A stretch of DNA of 64,000 nucleotides, from NCBI RefSeq assembly GCF_014842075.1, contig NZ_JACYVA010000004.1, positions 294,573-358,572 of the forward strand. The letters run 5' to 3'. Positions 1 to 9,599 of the stretch are shown here, piece by piece (the stretch's first letter is position 1; each line of letters opens with the position of its first letter). Under the pieces are notes generated by a model that had not been told where the DNA came from, made no database searches, and saw nothing but the letters and a program-made list of their open reading frames with translations. This DNA comes from Sphingomonas sp. CFBP 13720 (GTDB lineage: Bacteria > Pseudomonadota > Alphaproteobacteria > Sphingomonadales > Sphingomonadaceae). The position numbers were made by a program, and so were the translations under genes.

Positions 1-3
1 CCG

Positions 4-486
4 TCACGGGTAACTGATTGCGATAACTTCGTATTCCTTCGGTCCGGCGGGCAACTGCACCGTCCGCAGGTCGCCGATCGCCGCCCCGCGCAGCGCGCGC
101 GCCATCGGCGAATTCCATCCGATCCGGCCCGCCCCGGCGTCGGTTTCGTCGTCGCCGACCAGTTCGACGGTGCGGTGACGGTCGTCTTCATCGGCGACGG
201 TGACGATCGCGCCGAACCATGCCCGCCCGCGTTCGACCTGCGCCGCCGGATCGACGACGCGCGCCGCCTTCATCCGTTTGGCAAGGAACCCCAGCCGCCG
301 GTCGATCTCGCGCAACCGCTTGCGACCATAGATATAGTCGCCATTCTCCGACCGGTCGCCATTGCCCGCCGCCCACGCGATGACGTCGAGCAGCTTCGGA
401 CGTTCCTCGCGCAGCAACTGGTCATATTCGGCCTTCAACACGCCATAGCCCGCCGGGGTAATGTAATTGGGACGCGGCTCGTTCAT
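4..486 (-). CDS. greB: Transcription elongation factor GreB
   Basis: This 160-residue protein matches the GreA/GreB family, which enters the RNA polymerase secondary channel and stimulates cleavage of backtracked transcripts. The N-terminal coiled-coil hairpin spans about residues 8–80; its tip carries the acidic pair D44 and E47 in a GDRSENGDY context typical of GreB. The C-terminal FKBP-like domain includes the WNSPMARAL segment. The frame stays open upstream, but the ATG at 486 is chosen because it overlaps the stop of the upstream transglycosylase gene (ATGA), implying translational coupling, and because the family begins here. GreB rather than GreA is inferred from the tip sequence. Confidence 0.9.
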   Translation of the reverse strand: MNEPRPNYITPAGYGVLKAEYDQLLREERPKLLDVIAWAAGNGDRSENGDYIYGRKRLREIDRRLGFLAKRMKAARVVDPAAQVERGRAWFGAIVTVADEDDRHRTVELVGDDETDAGAGRIGWNSPMARALRGAAIGDLRTVQLPAGPKEYEVIAISYP

Positions 487-2525
487 CCCGGACGATTCTT
501 CCCCAGATACCAGCTCAGATTGTTCGGCCCGCGCGATCGTGCCTTGTCGGCATGGATCAGGTCGTACACCACGGCATTTTCCAGCACGCGCTGCACATAG
601 CCACGCGTTTCCGACAACGGAATCTTCTCGATCCATTCGATCACGTCGACACCGGGCAGGCGCGGATCGCCATTCGCGCGGATGAACTTGTTCACATTGC
701 CCGGCCCGGCATTGTACGCCGCAATCGCCAGCGGATAGCTGCCCCCGTAATAATCGAGCATCCGTTGGATATAGGTCGATCCGAGCTGGAGGTTGTAGGT
801 CGGATCGTTCAGCGACGCGGGGTCGTAGGACAGGCCGATCTTGCCCGCCGTCTCGCGCGCGGTGCCGGGCATCAGCTGCATCAGCCCGCGTGCGCCGGCC
901 CGGCTGACGGCGGTACGATCGAACTGGCTTTCCTGTCGCGCAATGGCGTGGATCAGCGTGAATTGCGGCTGATGCGGTCCCGGCACGCTGACCGACGGAT
1001 ATCCCGCCAGCGTATAGTCGCTATGTCCGTTCAGCAACGCGCTGCGGCCGACCATCACCGCCAGATCGGGCCGGTTGATCGTCTTGGCCAATTCGACCGC
1101 CAGCGCATGGTCCGTATCACTGCGCGCATCTTCCGCAATCTTGCGGACGAACAGCCCCTGGTCGGAATATTGCCCGGTCTGCCCCAGATAGCGTGTCGCC
1201 CGCGCGACCTCGCCGTTCATATAGGCGGCACGGACGTCCGGTGCGATCGTCGCCGTTCCGGCGACCGGTGCCCGCAGCGCGCGCCCGATCCGCTCGCTGG
1301 CCAACTGGCCATAGAACAGCTCGGACAGGTCGGCTGCCTGCGCATACCACCGATCGGCGGTCGCGCGGTCGCCGGCCGCCTCCGCGGCGCGACCCGCCCA
1401 GTAATAGCCCTTGCTGCGCACCGTCGGCGTACGCGATCCGCTGGCATAGCGCGCGAACATGCCCACCGCATCGGTCGGGCGGTTCAGGTTCTGCAGCGCC
1501 GTCGTCCCGGCCAGCCACGCGAGGCTGGTATAGTCGTCCCGCTCGCCATAGGCCCCATCGGCGATGACCGTACCGGCGGGGAAGGCGTCGTCGATCTGCG
1601 ACGCGATCTGATAGGCAAGGGAATATTGCCCGTCGGCCTGCGCCGCGCGAGCATTGGTCAGCAGGACCTCCAGCCAGCGTTCGGCATTGCCGGGCGTGCC
1701 CGACAACCGGCGCGGCTGCGCCAGATACGCACGCGCCGCCGCCGACTGGCCGGCGGTGCGCAACCATGCGGCGCGATCGGCGATGTACCCCGGATCGGCA
1801 CGATCGACGCCCGGCTGTTCGCCGCGCACCGTCGCGTCGGCCCCTCCGCCGCGATACGACAGGCGCGCATCGAAGGTCGGCCGGCGCGCGGGCGACACGA
1901 AGCCGAACTGGCGCTGCGCCGCCGTCACCGCGCCCTGCCACAACAGCCGGTCCATCCGTACGTCGTGATCCTCGGGCCGTAGCGCGGCAGCGAAGCGCGA
2001 AAACAGCCGCGATTCGTCGGCGGTGCGCAGTGCTCCCTTGCGCCACGCGGCGCGCGCCGCCTCCTGCGCCTCGACCGGACGGCCGCTGGTCGCCAGCGCT
2101 TCGGCAAGGCGCAACTGACCGGACGAAGTGATCGGCGGGAACCGCGTGAAGTATCGCAGCGTCAGCGCCGCATCCTGTCCGCCATCGGCAAGGATCGTTT
2201 CCGCCGCCGCGCGTCGGCTGGTTTCCCCCGGAAAGCCCGGATGCGCCAGCAGGAACCGGGCATAGTCGCCGAACGGATAGCTGTCGGACTGTTGCAACCG
2301 CTTCCAGTCCGCCAGCACCGGCACGATCGGGTCATAGGCGACCGGAGTCGGCGGCGTTGGCGCACGATAGGGTGTCCCCGGCACCGGCTGGACGATCGGG
2401 GTGGCGGGAAGCGGGGCGGGCGCCGGGCGGGGGGACTGGCGCAACGCGCCCGTCGCCAAAGCGGCGCTCGCCACGCCGGCGAGCAGGAACGCGCTCTTGA
2501 ACACGGTGGTCAGCATACTGGACAT
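483..2525 (-). CDS. Soluble lytic murein transglycosylase (Slt family)
   Basis: Predicted periplasmic lytic transglycosylase that cleaves peptidoglycan glycan strands with formation of 1,6-anhydromuramic ends. About 680 residues: an N-terminal signal segment (LLAGVASAALATGAL), a long alpha-helical superhelical region, and a C-terminal SLT domain. The catalytic Glu sits in RQESQFD at about residue 532, followed by the family motifs GLMQLMPGTA and AAYNAGPGNV. The ATG at 2525 is preferred to one ten codons upstream because it places the signal peptide at the N-terminus; an ATG at 2516 is also possible. It diverges from dapA with only about 67 bp between starts and is translationally coupled to greB. 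Confidence 0.9.
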   Translation of the reverse strand: MSSMLTTVFKSAFLLAGVASAALATGALRQSPRPAPAPLPATPIVQPVPGTPYRAPTPPTPVAYDPIVPVLADWKRLQQSDSYPFGDYARFLLAHPGFPGETSRRAAAETILADGGQDAALTLRYFTRFPPITSSGQLRLAEALATSGRPVEAQEAARAAWRKGALRTADESRLFSRFAAALRPEDHDVRMDRLLWQGAVTAAQRQFGFVSPARRPTFDARLSYRGGGADATVRGEQPGVDRADPGYIADRAAWLRTAGQSAAARAYLAQPRRLSGTPGNAERWLEVLLTNARAAQADGQYSLAYQIASQIDDAFPAGTVIADGAYGERDDYTSLAWLAGTTALQNLNRPTDAVGMFARYASGSRTPTVRSKGYYWAGRAAEAAGDRATADRWYAQAADLSELFYGQLASERIGRALRAPVAGTATIAPDVRAAYMNGEVARATRYLGQTGQYSDQGLFVRKIAEDARSDTDHALAVELAKTINRPDLAVMVGRSALLNGHSDYTLAGYPSVSVPGPHQPQFTLIHAIARQESQFDRTAVSRAGARGLMQLMPGTARETAGKIGLSYDPASLNDPTYNLQLGSTYIQRMLDYYGGSYPLAIAAYNAGPGNVNKFIRANGDPRLPGVDVIEWIEKIPLSETRGYVQRVLENAVVYDLIHADKARSRGPNNLSWYLGKNRPG

Positions 2526-2592
2526 GATATGGAACGCCGCCCTATCTGTCGCCACCCTTTCTTACCCCTGTCGCCCACGGAGCGCGTATCTC

Positions 2593-3477
2593 ATGTTCAG
2601 CGGATCGATTCCCGCGCTCGTCACCCCGTTCGCCGACGGCCGTTTCGACGAAGCCTCGTTCCGCGCGCTGGTGGACTGGCAGATCGAAAGCGGATCGTCG
2701 GCGCTGGTCCCGTGCGGCACGACCGGCGAAGCGGCGACGATGACGATCGAGGAACACGACCATGTCGTGCGCGTCTGCGTCGATCAGGCGGGCGGGCGCG
2801 TACCGGTGATTGCCGGGTGCGGGTCGAACGACACCGCAGTGGCGCTGCATCATATCCATGCGGCGAAGGCTGCGGGCGCGACGGCGGCACTGCTGGTCCC
2901 GCCCTATTACAACCGCCCGAATCAGGAAGGCGTGTTCCGGCATTTCGAGGTGCTGGCGCGCGACGGCGGGCTGCCGATCATACTGTACAACGTCCCCGCA
3001 CGCACCGTGACCGACATCGCGGTCGAAACCGTCGAACGGATCGTCGCAGCGTTTCCGGGCGTCGTCGTCGGGATCAAGGACGCGACCGGACAGATGACCC
3101 GCGTCGCCGAACACCGCGCGCGGTGCGGCACCGGCTTTGCGCAACTGTCGGGCAACGACGACATGACGCTGGCATTCATGGCGATGGGCGGAGTCGGTGC
3201 GATTTCGGTCACGGCCAACGTCGCGCCCGCGATGTGCGCCGAATTTCAGGACGCGTGCGCTGCTGGCGATCATGCGCGCGCGCTGCTGTTGCAGGATCAG
3301 CTCTATCCGTTGCACGCCGCGCTGTTCAGCGACGCATCGCCCGGTCCGGTCAAATACGCGCTGGGGCGGGTGCGCCCGGGCTTTCCGACCACGCTGCGCC
3401 TGCCGATGACGCCGCCGTCCGCCGCATCGTGCGCGGTGGTCGACGCAGCACTCGCACATGCGGGGCTGATCGGGTAA
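2593..3477 (+). CDS. dapA: 4-hydroxy-tetrahydrodipicolinate synthase
   Basis: Condenses pyruvate with aspartate semialdehyde in the first committed step of lysine and diaminopimelate synthesis. 294 residues, the usual DapA length, as a single TIM barrel. Visible active-site features are the T43-T44 pair in CGTTGEA, Y132 in LYNVPART and the Schiff-base lysine K162 in GIKDATG. The frame is open upstream, but the ATG at 2593 follows a GGAG about ten bases before it and begins with the typical SGSIPALVTPF segment. The location just before a kinase gene and smpB matches the frequent alphaproteobacterial neighbourhood of dapA and smpB. Confidence 0.96.
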   Translation: MFSGSIPALVTPFADGRFDEASFRALVDWQIESGSSALVPCGTTGEAATMTIEEHDHVVRVCVDQAGGRVPVIAGCGSNDTAVALHHIHAAKAAGATAALLVPPYYNRPNQEGVFRHFEVLARDGGLPIILYNVPARTVTDIAVETVERIVAAFPGVVVGIKDATGQMTRVAEHRARCGTGFAQLSGNDDMTLAFMAMGGVGAISVTANVAPAMCAEFQDACAAGDHARALLLQDQLYPLHAALFSDASPGPVKYALGRVRPGFPTTLRLPMTPPSAASCAVVDAALAHAGLIG

Positions 3478-3489
3478 ACCCCCCGCGTT

Positions 3490-6102
3490 ATGCCGAACGG
3501 ACCTATTTCGATTCAGACAGTTACCGGCGCGGAGATCGCGGAGCGCGATTGGTCGACGACCCCGTTGGGGCCGATCGCGACATGGCCGGTATCGCTGCGC
3601 ACGACGCTGGCCACGATGCTGGCCTGTCCCACCCCGATGTTCCTGGCGTGGGGTCCGGAACTGCGCTGTTTCTACAACGACGCCTATCGCCCGATTCTGG
3701 GCCACCGGGTCGAACATGCGCTGGGCGAGCGGTTCGACGTGGTGTGGGCGCACATCTGGGACGAACTGCTGCCGCTGGTCGAACGGACGCTGGCGGGCGG
3801 CAACGTCGTCGCGACCGACATGCAGCTCGACCTGCGCCGCGGCGGCGTGCCCGAGGAAAGCTGGTGGAGCTTTTCCTACTCCCCCGCCTTCGACGATGAC
3901 GGCAAGGTGGCGGGGCTGCTCAACGTCACCGGAGAGACGACGGCGCGCGTCGTGGCGGAGCGCGAACGCGCGGCATCGGACGAACGGTTGCAACAGGCGC
4001 TCTCGGCCGGCAGGAATATCGGATCATGGGACTGGGACGTCGTCGCCGACACCGTCCGCGCCGATAACCGGTTCGCGCTGCTGTACGGCGTCGACCCGAA
4101 CGTGGCGAGCGAAGGCGCGCCGATCGACGTGTTCTTTCGGGGGGTCCATCCCGACGACCTGCGCGATGCGCAACGGTCGATCGAACGGGCGATGGACCCG
4201 AACGGGGACGGCACGTTCATCGCCGAATACCGGTTGCTGGGCGCGGACGGCACCTGTCGCTGGGTATCGGCGCAGGGGCGTTGCGTGTTCGACGACCGTG
4301 GACGCCCGGTGCGCTTTCCCGGCGTCAGCTACGATATCGACGACCGCAAGCAGGCCGAGCTGGCGGCGCTGGCGGCAAAGGCGGAACGCGACTTCGTCCT
4401 CGCGCTCAGCGCACGGCAGCGCGCGGCCACCGATGCCGAGGCAATCCTGCGCTTCACCGCCCGTGCGGTCGGCGAACGGTTGGGCATCAATCGGACCTGC
4501 TTCGCGCGCGTGACGGGCCTGCGGATGCGCTATGTTCCAGGCTGGAACGACGGCACGCTGTCGGTGCTGACCGGCGAGGAGTCGCTGGAACGGTTCGGGC
4601 GGATCGGCGCGGGGCGGCTGCGCAGCGGATATGCCGTCGTCGCACCCGATATCCGTGCCGGATCGACGTTCGACGATGCCGCCACCGCCAGCCACGGTGC
4701 GCTGTCGGGGATCGTCGTGCCGTTGCTACGCGACGGTCGGCTCGAAGCGGTGCTGATCCTCGATCACGGCGAACGCCGGCAATGGACGCCCGGCGAAGTT
4801 GCGCTGGTCAACGAGATCGCGGAGATCACGTGGGTCGCGGTGCAGCGCGCCGACGCTCTGGCCCAGCTGGAGGCGACCGTCGGGCGACAGGGTGCACAGC
4901 TTGAGCGCGTTGCCACCGAACTGCACGACGTGGCGTCGGCACGCGCTGCGGCGGAAACGCAGGTGCGCCAGTTGCAGAAGATGGAGGCGGTCGGCCAGCT
5001 GACCGGCGGCATCGCGCATGATTTCAACAATATGCTGGCGGTCGTGATCGGCGGTCTCGACATGATCGATCGCCGGCTGGCGCGCGGCGAGATCGACGTG
5101 GCGCGGTATCTGGAGGCCGCTCGCGAAGGTGCCTCGCGTGCCGCGTCGCTGACGCAGCGTCTTCTCGCCTTCTCGCGGCAGTCGCCGCTGTCGCCCGAAC
5201 CGGTCGAAGGCAATCGTCTGATCGCCGACCTGACCGACCTGCTGGCCCGCACGCTGGGCGAAGGCATCGCGGTCGAAACGGTGCTGGGTGCGGGACTGTG
5301 GCGCGCGGAGGCGGATCGCGGTCAATTGGAGAATGCGATCGTCAACCTAGCGGTCAACGCACGCGACGCGATGCCCGATGGCGGGCGGCTGACGATCGAA
5401 ACCGGTAACGCGCATGTCGGCGACGATTATGCGCGCGAGGCGGATATGGCGGCGGGGCAATATGTCCTGATCGCCGTCACCGATACCGGCACCGGCATGA
5501 CCCCGGACGTGCTGGCCAAGGCGTTCGATCCGTTCTTCACCACCAAGCCGGTCGGCAAGGGCACCGGGCTGGGCCTCAGTCAGGTGTTCGGCTTTGTCCG
5601 TCAGTCGCGCGGGCATGTCCGTATCTATTCGGAACCCGACGTGGGGACGACGGTGCGACTGTATCTGCCGCGCTTCTACGGCGAAGCGCCGACGCCGCGC
5701 CAGCGTGCGGCCCTGCCGCCCGTCCGTGGCGGCGAACCGCACGAAATCATTCTCGTGGTCGAGGACGAGGCCCGGGTGCGCAACTTCTCGGTCGAGGTGC
5801 TGCGCGATCTTGGCTACACCGTGGTCCACGCCGACAGCGGGCCTTCCGCACTGGAGATGCTCGACGCGGGACAGGCCGTGACGCTGTTGTTCACCGACGT
5901 GGTGATGCCCGGCATGACGGGCCGCGAACTCGCGGATCGCGCCGCGACGATGCTGCCCCATCTGAAGATCCTGTACACGACCGGCTATACCCGCAACGCC
6001 GTGGTCCATAACGGCGTACTCGATCCGGGGACCAGGCTGTTGTCGAAACCGTTCGGCGTCGACGACCTTGCCCGCAAGGTTCGCGACGTGCTGGATCACT
6101 GA
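3490..6102 (+). CDS. Soluble PAS/GAF hybrid histidine kinase with C-terminal receiver
   Basis: 870 residues with no membrane segment, so a cytoplasmic sensor is expected. Domains in order: an N-terminal PAS-like region (about 1–150), a second PAS with PAC (about 160–285), a GAF-like region (about 300–455), a coiled linker, a HisKA-type domain with phosphoacceptor H510 in GIAHDFNN, an HATPase_c domain with NARDAMP and GTGLGLS boxes, and a receiver domain with D803 in FTDVVMPG. It begins 12 bases after dapA and may be co-transcribed. The HDFNN box is that of kinases such as CckA, but the N-terminal sensors differ. The input signal and partner are unknown. Confidence 0.88.
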   Translation: MPNGPISIQTVTGAEIAERDWSTTPLGPIATWPVSLRTTLATMLACPTPMFLAWGPELRCFYNDAYRPILGHRVEHALGERFDVVWAHIWDELLPLVERTLAGGNVVATDMQLDLRRGGVPEESWWSFSYSPAFDDDGKVAGLLNVTGETTARVVAERERAASDERLQQALSAGRNIGSWDWDVVADTVRADNRFALLYGVDPNVASEGAPIDVFFRGVHPDDLRDAQRSIERAMDPNGDGTFIAEYRLLGADGTCRWVSAQGRCVFDDRGRPVRFPGVSYDIDDRKQAELAALAAKAERDFVLALSARQRAATDAEAILRFTARAVGERLGINRTCFARVTGLRMRYVPGWNDGTLSVLTGEESLERFGRIGAGRLRSGYAVVAPDIRAGSTFDDAATASHGALSGIVVPLLRDGRLEAVLILDHGERRQWTPGEVALVNEIAEITWVAVQRADALAQLEATVGRQGAQLERVATELHDVASARAAAETQVRQLQKMEAVGQLTGGIAHDFNNMLAVVIGGLDMIDRRLARGEIDVARYLEAAREGASRAASLTQRLLAFSRQSPLSPEPVEGNRLIADLTDLLARTLGEGIAVETVLGAGLWRAEADRGQLENAIVNLAVNARDAMPDGGRLTIETGNAHVGDDYAREADMAAGQYVLIAVTDTGTGMTPDVLAKAFDPFFTTKPVGKGTGLGLSQVFGFVRQSRGHVRIYSEPDVGTTVRLYLPRFYGEAPTPRQRAALPPVRGGEPHEIILVVEDEARVRNFSVEVLRDLGYTVVHADSGPSALEMLDAGQAVTLLFTDVVMPGMTGRELADRAATMLPHLKILYTTGYTRNAVVHNGVLDPGTRLLSKPFGVDDLARKVRDVLDH

Positions 6103-6205
6103 CGGCTCACGTAGCGCGGGGTGACGGCGATTGCGGGACGTCGCGTCGCGTGCGCTTGTCAGAGTACCGCTTTCGTTTCGCGGTGCGACCCCCTATGTCC
6201 CGCGC

Positions 6206-6688
6206 ATGAGCCGTCCGCGTCCCCCATTGTTCGACAAGAAAAAGATCGTCGCCGAAAACCGGCGCGCCCGGTTCGATTACGAGGTCGATACCGTGTTCGA
6301 AGCCGGGATCGCGCTGACCGGCAGCGAAGTGAAATCGCTGCGCGGGGGCGAGGGGTCGATCGTCGAGAGCTATGCCGAAGTGAAGGACTGGCAGGTCTGG
6401 CTGGTCAATTCTAACATCCCCGAATTCAGCCACGCCAATCGTTTCAATCACGAACCGAAGCGTCCCCGCAAGCTGCTGCTGCACGAACGTGAGATCAACA
6501 AGATGCATGGTGCGGTCGCGCGCGATGGCATGACGCTGATCGCGCTGTCGGTCTATTTCAACAGCAAGGGGCGGGCGAAGGTCGAACTGGCACTGGCGAA
6601 GGGCCGCAAGAACCACGACAAGCGCGAGCATATCAAAGAGCGCGAGTGGAAGCGTGAGGCGGGACGGATTCTGCGCGACCGTGGCTGA
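6206..6688 (+). CDS. smpB: SsrA-binding protein SmpB
   Basis: SmpB binds tmRNA and places it in the A site of stalled ribosomes for trans-translation. 160 residues, family length, with the beta-barrel core motifs [16 protein letters not shown] and [13 protein letters not shown], and a basic C-terminal tail ending [12 protein letters not shown] that contacts the mRNA channel. The ATG at 6206 ([21 protein letters not shown]) is chosen because the upstream in-frame codons lack family similarity. The tmRNA gene itself is not in this window. Confidence 0.95.
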   Translation: MSRPRPPLFDKKKIVAENRRARFDYEVDTVFEAGIALTGSEVKSLRGGEGSIVESYAEVKDWQVWLVNSNIPEFSHANRFNHEPKRPRKLLLHEREINKMHGAVARDGMTLIALSVYFNSKGRAKVELALAKGRKNHDKREHIKEREWKREAGRILRDRG

Positions 6689-7250
6689 ACCCGCTGGCAA
6701 CGACCGGCGGCTGGGTGCCCGCGCGCTGCGCTGGGTGCAAGCCAACCTGCCGACGCGCGAATCGATGGAGGCGAACCGCTTCCTTCGCCCCATCGCCCAC
6801 CGCGTGCTGGCGCCCGAATTGTGGCGCTTCACCCGCCGGTCGGTGCCGCGCGGCGTCGCGCTCGGCATGTTCACCGGCATTCTGATTCCGCTTGGACAGA
6901 TCCCGGCGTCGGCCGTTCTCGCGCTGCCGCTGCGGGCCAATGTGCCTGCCGCCGCGCTAACGACGTTCTTCACCAACCCGATCACGACCCCGCTGCTGTT
7001 CATCCTGTATTATCAGGTCGGTAGCTGGATGCTGCGGCTGGACACGTCGGTGCCCGGCCGGCCGTTGGGTGATGCCGTAGCGGCGCAGCCGGACTGGTTG
7101 CACTGGCTGATCGCGGATGTCGGACCGGCGACCGCCGTCGGCATGGTCGCCTGCGCGGTCATTGGCGCCGTGCTCGGCTATGCGCTGTCGGCACTGGGTT
7201 GGCGGCTGTGGATCGCGGCGAAGTGGAAACGGCGGCACGGTAGAGATTGA
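6681..7250 (+). CDS. DUF2062 membrane protein
   Basis: About 189 residues from a GTG that overlaps the end of smpB by eight bases; an ATG at 6654 would give a longer overlap. The central region shows the DUF2062 pattern: a [19 protein letters not shown] segment, then hydrophobic helices containing [10 protein letters not shown] and [11 protein letters not shown], and a last helix near the C-terminus. Two to four membrane segments are likely. DUF2062 has no agreed biochemical role, so none is assigned. The overlap suggests co-translation with smpB. Confidence 0.82.
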   Translation: MAEPAGNDRRLGARALRWVQANLPTRESMEANRFLRPIAHRVLAPELWRFTRRSVPRGVALGMFTGILIPLGQIPASAVLALPLRANVPAAALTTFFTNPITTPLLFILYYQVGSWMLRLDTSVPGRPLGDAVAAQPDWLHWLIADVGPATAVGMVACAVIGAVLGYALSALGWRLWIAAKWKRRHGRD

Positions 7251-7308
7251 CTATCGATATGCCATCGGTGCAGCATCGTCGTATCTCCTGATACGAAGAG
7301 GCTTTCCG

Positions 7309-9378
7309 ATGCGGCGTAGTTTCGTCCTTACCACCCTGATGGCCTGCACCGCGCTGGCCGCGTGCTCCGTGGCGGAGCGCCCGGCGTTCAACGGCACGCC
7401 GCTTGCCGCCGCTACGCCGGAACTGCCGCCCGCGCCTGCACCCAAGCCGGAAATCGGCACGTTCGGCTTCGACGCCGCCGGCATGGATCGTTCGGTCCAG
7501 CCGGGCGACAATTTTTATAAATACGCCAACGGCACGTGGGAACGCATCACGCCGATCCCGGCCGACAAGTCCAGCTTCGGCATGTTCACCACGCTCGACG
7601 ACCTGTCGAAGACCCGGACCCGCGAACTGCTCGACGCGGCGAAGGCCGATCCGGCTTCGAAGATCGGCGTCGCCTATGCGAGCTTCCTCGACGATGCGGC
7701 GATCGAGGCGAAGGGGCTGGCCCCGATCCAGCCATGGCTGACCGAGATCAAGGGCCTGTCGTCGAAGGCCGGCTATGCCGCGCTTGCGGCAAAGGCGTCG
7801 CAGGCGGGCGTGGGCACGCCGTTCGGTGCCTATGTCGGTCCCGACGACAAGCAGCCCGACGTGTACGCGCTGCAGACGTCGCAGTCGGGCCTCGGCCTGC
7901 CCGACCGTGACTATTACCTGTCGACCGACGCGAAGATGGTGGAACAGCGCAAGGCGTATGAAGCGCATCTGGCAAAGCTGCTGACGCTGGCCGGCGAGCC
8001 GGATGCCGCCGCCCGCGCCCGTGCCGTGATGGCGTTCGAAACGCAGATCGCCCGGGCGCACTGGACGCGTATCCAGAGCCGCGACGCGAACAAGACCTAT
8101 AACAAGATGACGGTCGCCGATCTGGCGCGCCGCGCTCCGGGCTTCGACTTCGCGAGCTATTTCCGTGGGATCGGCGCGGACACCACGACCGTGATCGTCG
8201 CACAGCCGACCGCGTTCACCGGGATGGCGAAGGTGATCGGTGCCGCCCGGCTGCCGGTGCTCAAGGACCAGTTGCTGCTCCGCTCGCTCGACGGCTTCGC
8301 CAGCGTGCTGCCCAAGGCGTTCGATGCAGAGAGTTTCGCGTTCTACGGCACGGTCCTGTCGGGCACGCCGCAGCAGGAGGAACGCTGGAAGCGCGGCGTC
8401 ACCTTCACGTCGGACGCATTGGCCGACGACGTCAGTCAGGCCTATGTCGCCAAATATTTCCCGCCCGCGACCAAGGCTGCGGCCGACGAACTGGTCCGCA
8501 ACGTGACCGAGGCAATGGGCCGCCGCATCGATCAACTCGACTGGATGGCCCCCGAAACCAAGGCGAAGGCGCGGGCCAAGCTGGCCGCTTTCACGCCCAA
8601 GATCGGCTATCCCGACCGGTGGCGCGATATGACCAACCTGACGATCACGCCGGGGGACGCATTCGGCAACATGCTGCGCGCGAACCAGTGGCAGCAGCGT
8701 GACAACGTGCAGCATCTGGGCAAGCCGATCCAGAAATGGGAATGGTTCATGACCCCCATGACCGTGAACGCCTATGCGAACCCGGTGATGAACGAGATCG
8801 TGTTTCCCGCCGCGATCCTGCAACCGCCGTTCTTCGACCCGGCGGCCGATCCGGCGGTCAATTACGGCGCGATCGGCGCAGTGATCGGGCACGAGATCAG
8901 CCATCATTTCGACGATCAGGGGCGCAAGTACGACGTCAACGGCAGCCTGACCGACTGGTGGACGCCGGAAGACGTGAAGCGTTTCGACGAACGGACCGCA
9001 GCACTGGTCAAACAGTACGACGCCTACGAACCGCTGCCCGGCGTGCATGTGAAGGGCGAACTGACGCTGGGCGAGAACATCGCCGATCTGGCCGGGCTGA
9101 CCGTGGCGTACGACGCCTACACCCACGCCTATCCCGGACCGCAGCCGGAGATCGAAGGGTTCACCGCCGAACAGCGTTTCTATCTCGGCTGGGCACAGGT
9201 GTGGCGTCGCACCTATCGCGAGGCGAACCTGCGCCAGCGGCTGGTGACCGACTCCCACTCGCCGTCCGAACAACGGGCGTGGGTCGTCCGTAATCTTGAC
9301 CCGTGGTACGCCGGCTACAAGCCGGGCGAGACGCAGCGGCTGTATCTTGCCCCTGCGCAGCGCGTCCGTATCTGGTGA
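7309..9378 (+). CDS. M13 family zinc metallopeptidase, lipoprotein
   Basis: Neprilysin/PepO-type endopeptidase predicted to act on small peptides at the cell envelope. 689 residues. The N-terminus has a lipoprotein signal ending LAAC (lipobox Cys about residue 18) and a Pro/Ala-rich linker. The zinc site is clear: H528-E529-x-x-H532 in IGHEISHHFDDQG, with the third ligand E589 in LGENIADLAG; NAYANPVMNEIVFPA upstream is the substrate-binding segment. The ATG at 7309 follows a GAGG and gives the lipoprotein signal, so the open frame upstream is ignored. Secreted M13 peptidases are common in sphingomonads. Confidence 0.95.
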   Translation: MRRSFVLTTLMACTALAACSVAERPAFNGTPLAAATPELPPAPAPKPEIGTFGFDAAGMDRSVQPGDNFYKYANGTWERITPIPADKSSFGMFTTLDDLSKTRTRELLDAAKADPASKIGVAYASFLDDAAIEAKGLAPIQPWLTEIKGLSSKAGYAALAAKASQAGVGTPFGAYVGPDDKQPDVYALQTSQSGLGLPDRDYYLSTDAKMVEQRKAYEAHLAKLLTLAGEPDAAARARAVMAFETQIARAHWTRIQSRDANKTYNKMTVADLARRAPGFDFASYFRGIGADTTTVIVAQPTAFTGMAKVIGAARLPVLKDQLLLRSLDGFASVLPKAFDAESFAFYGTVLSGTPQQEERWKRGVTFTSDALADDVSQAYVAKYFPPATKAAADELVRNVTEAMGRRIDQLDWMAPETKAKARAKLAAFTPKIGYPDRWRDMTNLTITPGDAFGNMLRANQWQQRDNVQHLGKPIQKWEWFMTPMTVNAYANPVMNEIVFPAAILQPPFFDPAADPAVNYGAIGAVIGHEISHHFDDQGRKYDVNGSLTDWWTPEDVKRFDERTAALVKQYDAYEPLPGVHVKGELTLGENIADLAGLTVAYDAYTHAYPGPQPEIEGFTAEQRFYLGWAQVWRRTYREANLRQRLVTDSHSPSEQRAWVVRNLDPWYAGYKPGETQRLYLAPAQRVRIW

Positions 9379-9384
9379 CGGCCA

Positions 9385-9415
9385 CCCCCTGCCTCGCCGA
9401 GGGTGGGGCAGGGGG
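9385..9415. terminator. Inverted repeat after the M13 peptidase gene
   Basis: A 9-bp arm (CCCCCTGCC at 9385–9393) pairs with GGCAGGGGG at 9407–9415. A second, overlapping pairing (CCACCC with GGGTGG at 9401–9406) would compete with it. There is no U-tract, so factor-independent termination is uncertain. Confidence 0.35.
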
Positions 9416-9599
9416 GCGGCACGGGCGGTATACGCGCCGCCCGTCGTGACGCCGGGTCCTGCGTCGCGATCCGCGAGACGCGCCGCAACCGGCCGCATGC
9501 CGCTCCGCATGGCCCTCTTGCCGTGACGCCCGCGCCTGCTGCGACGGATCGCGCAGGCGCGGCTTGACGCGGGGGTGCGAACCACCGCAACAGCCGGGA

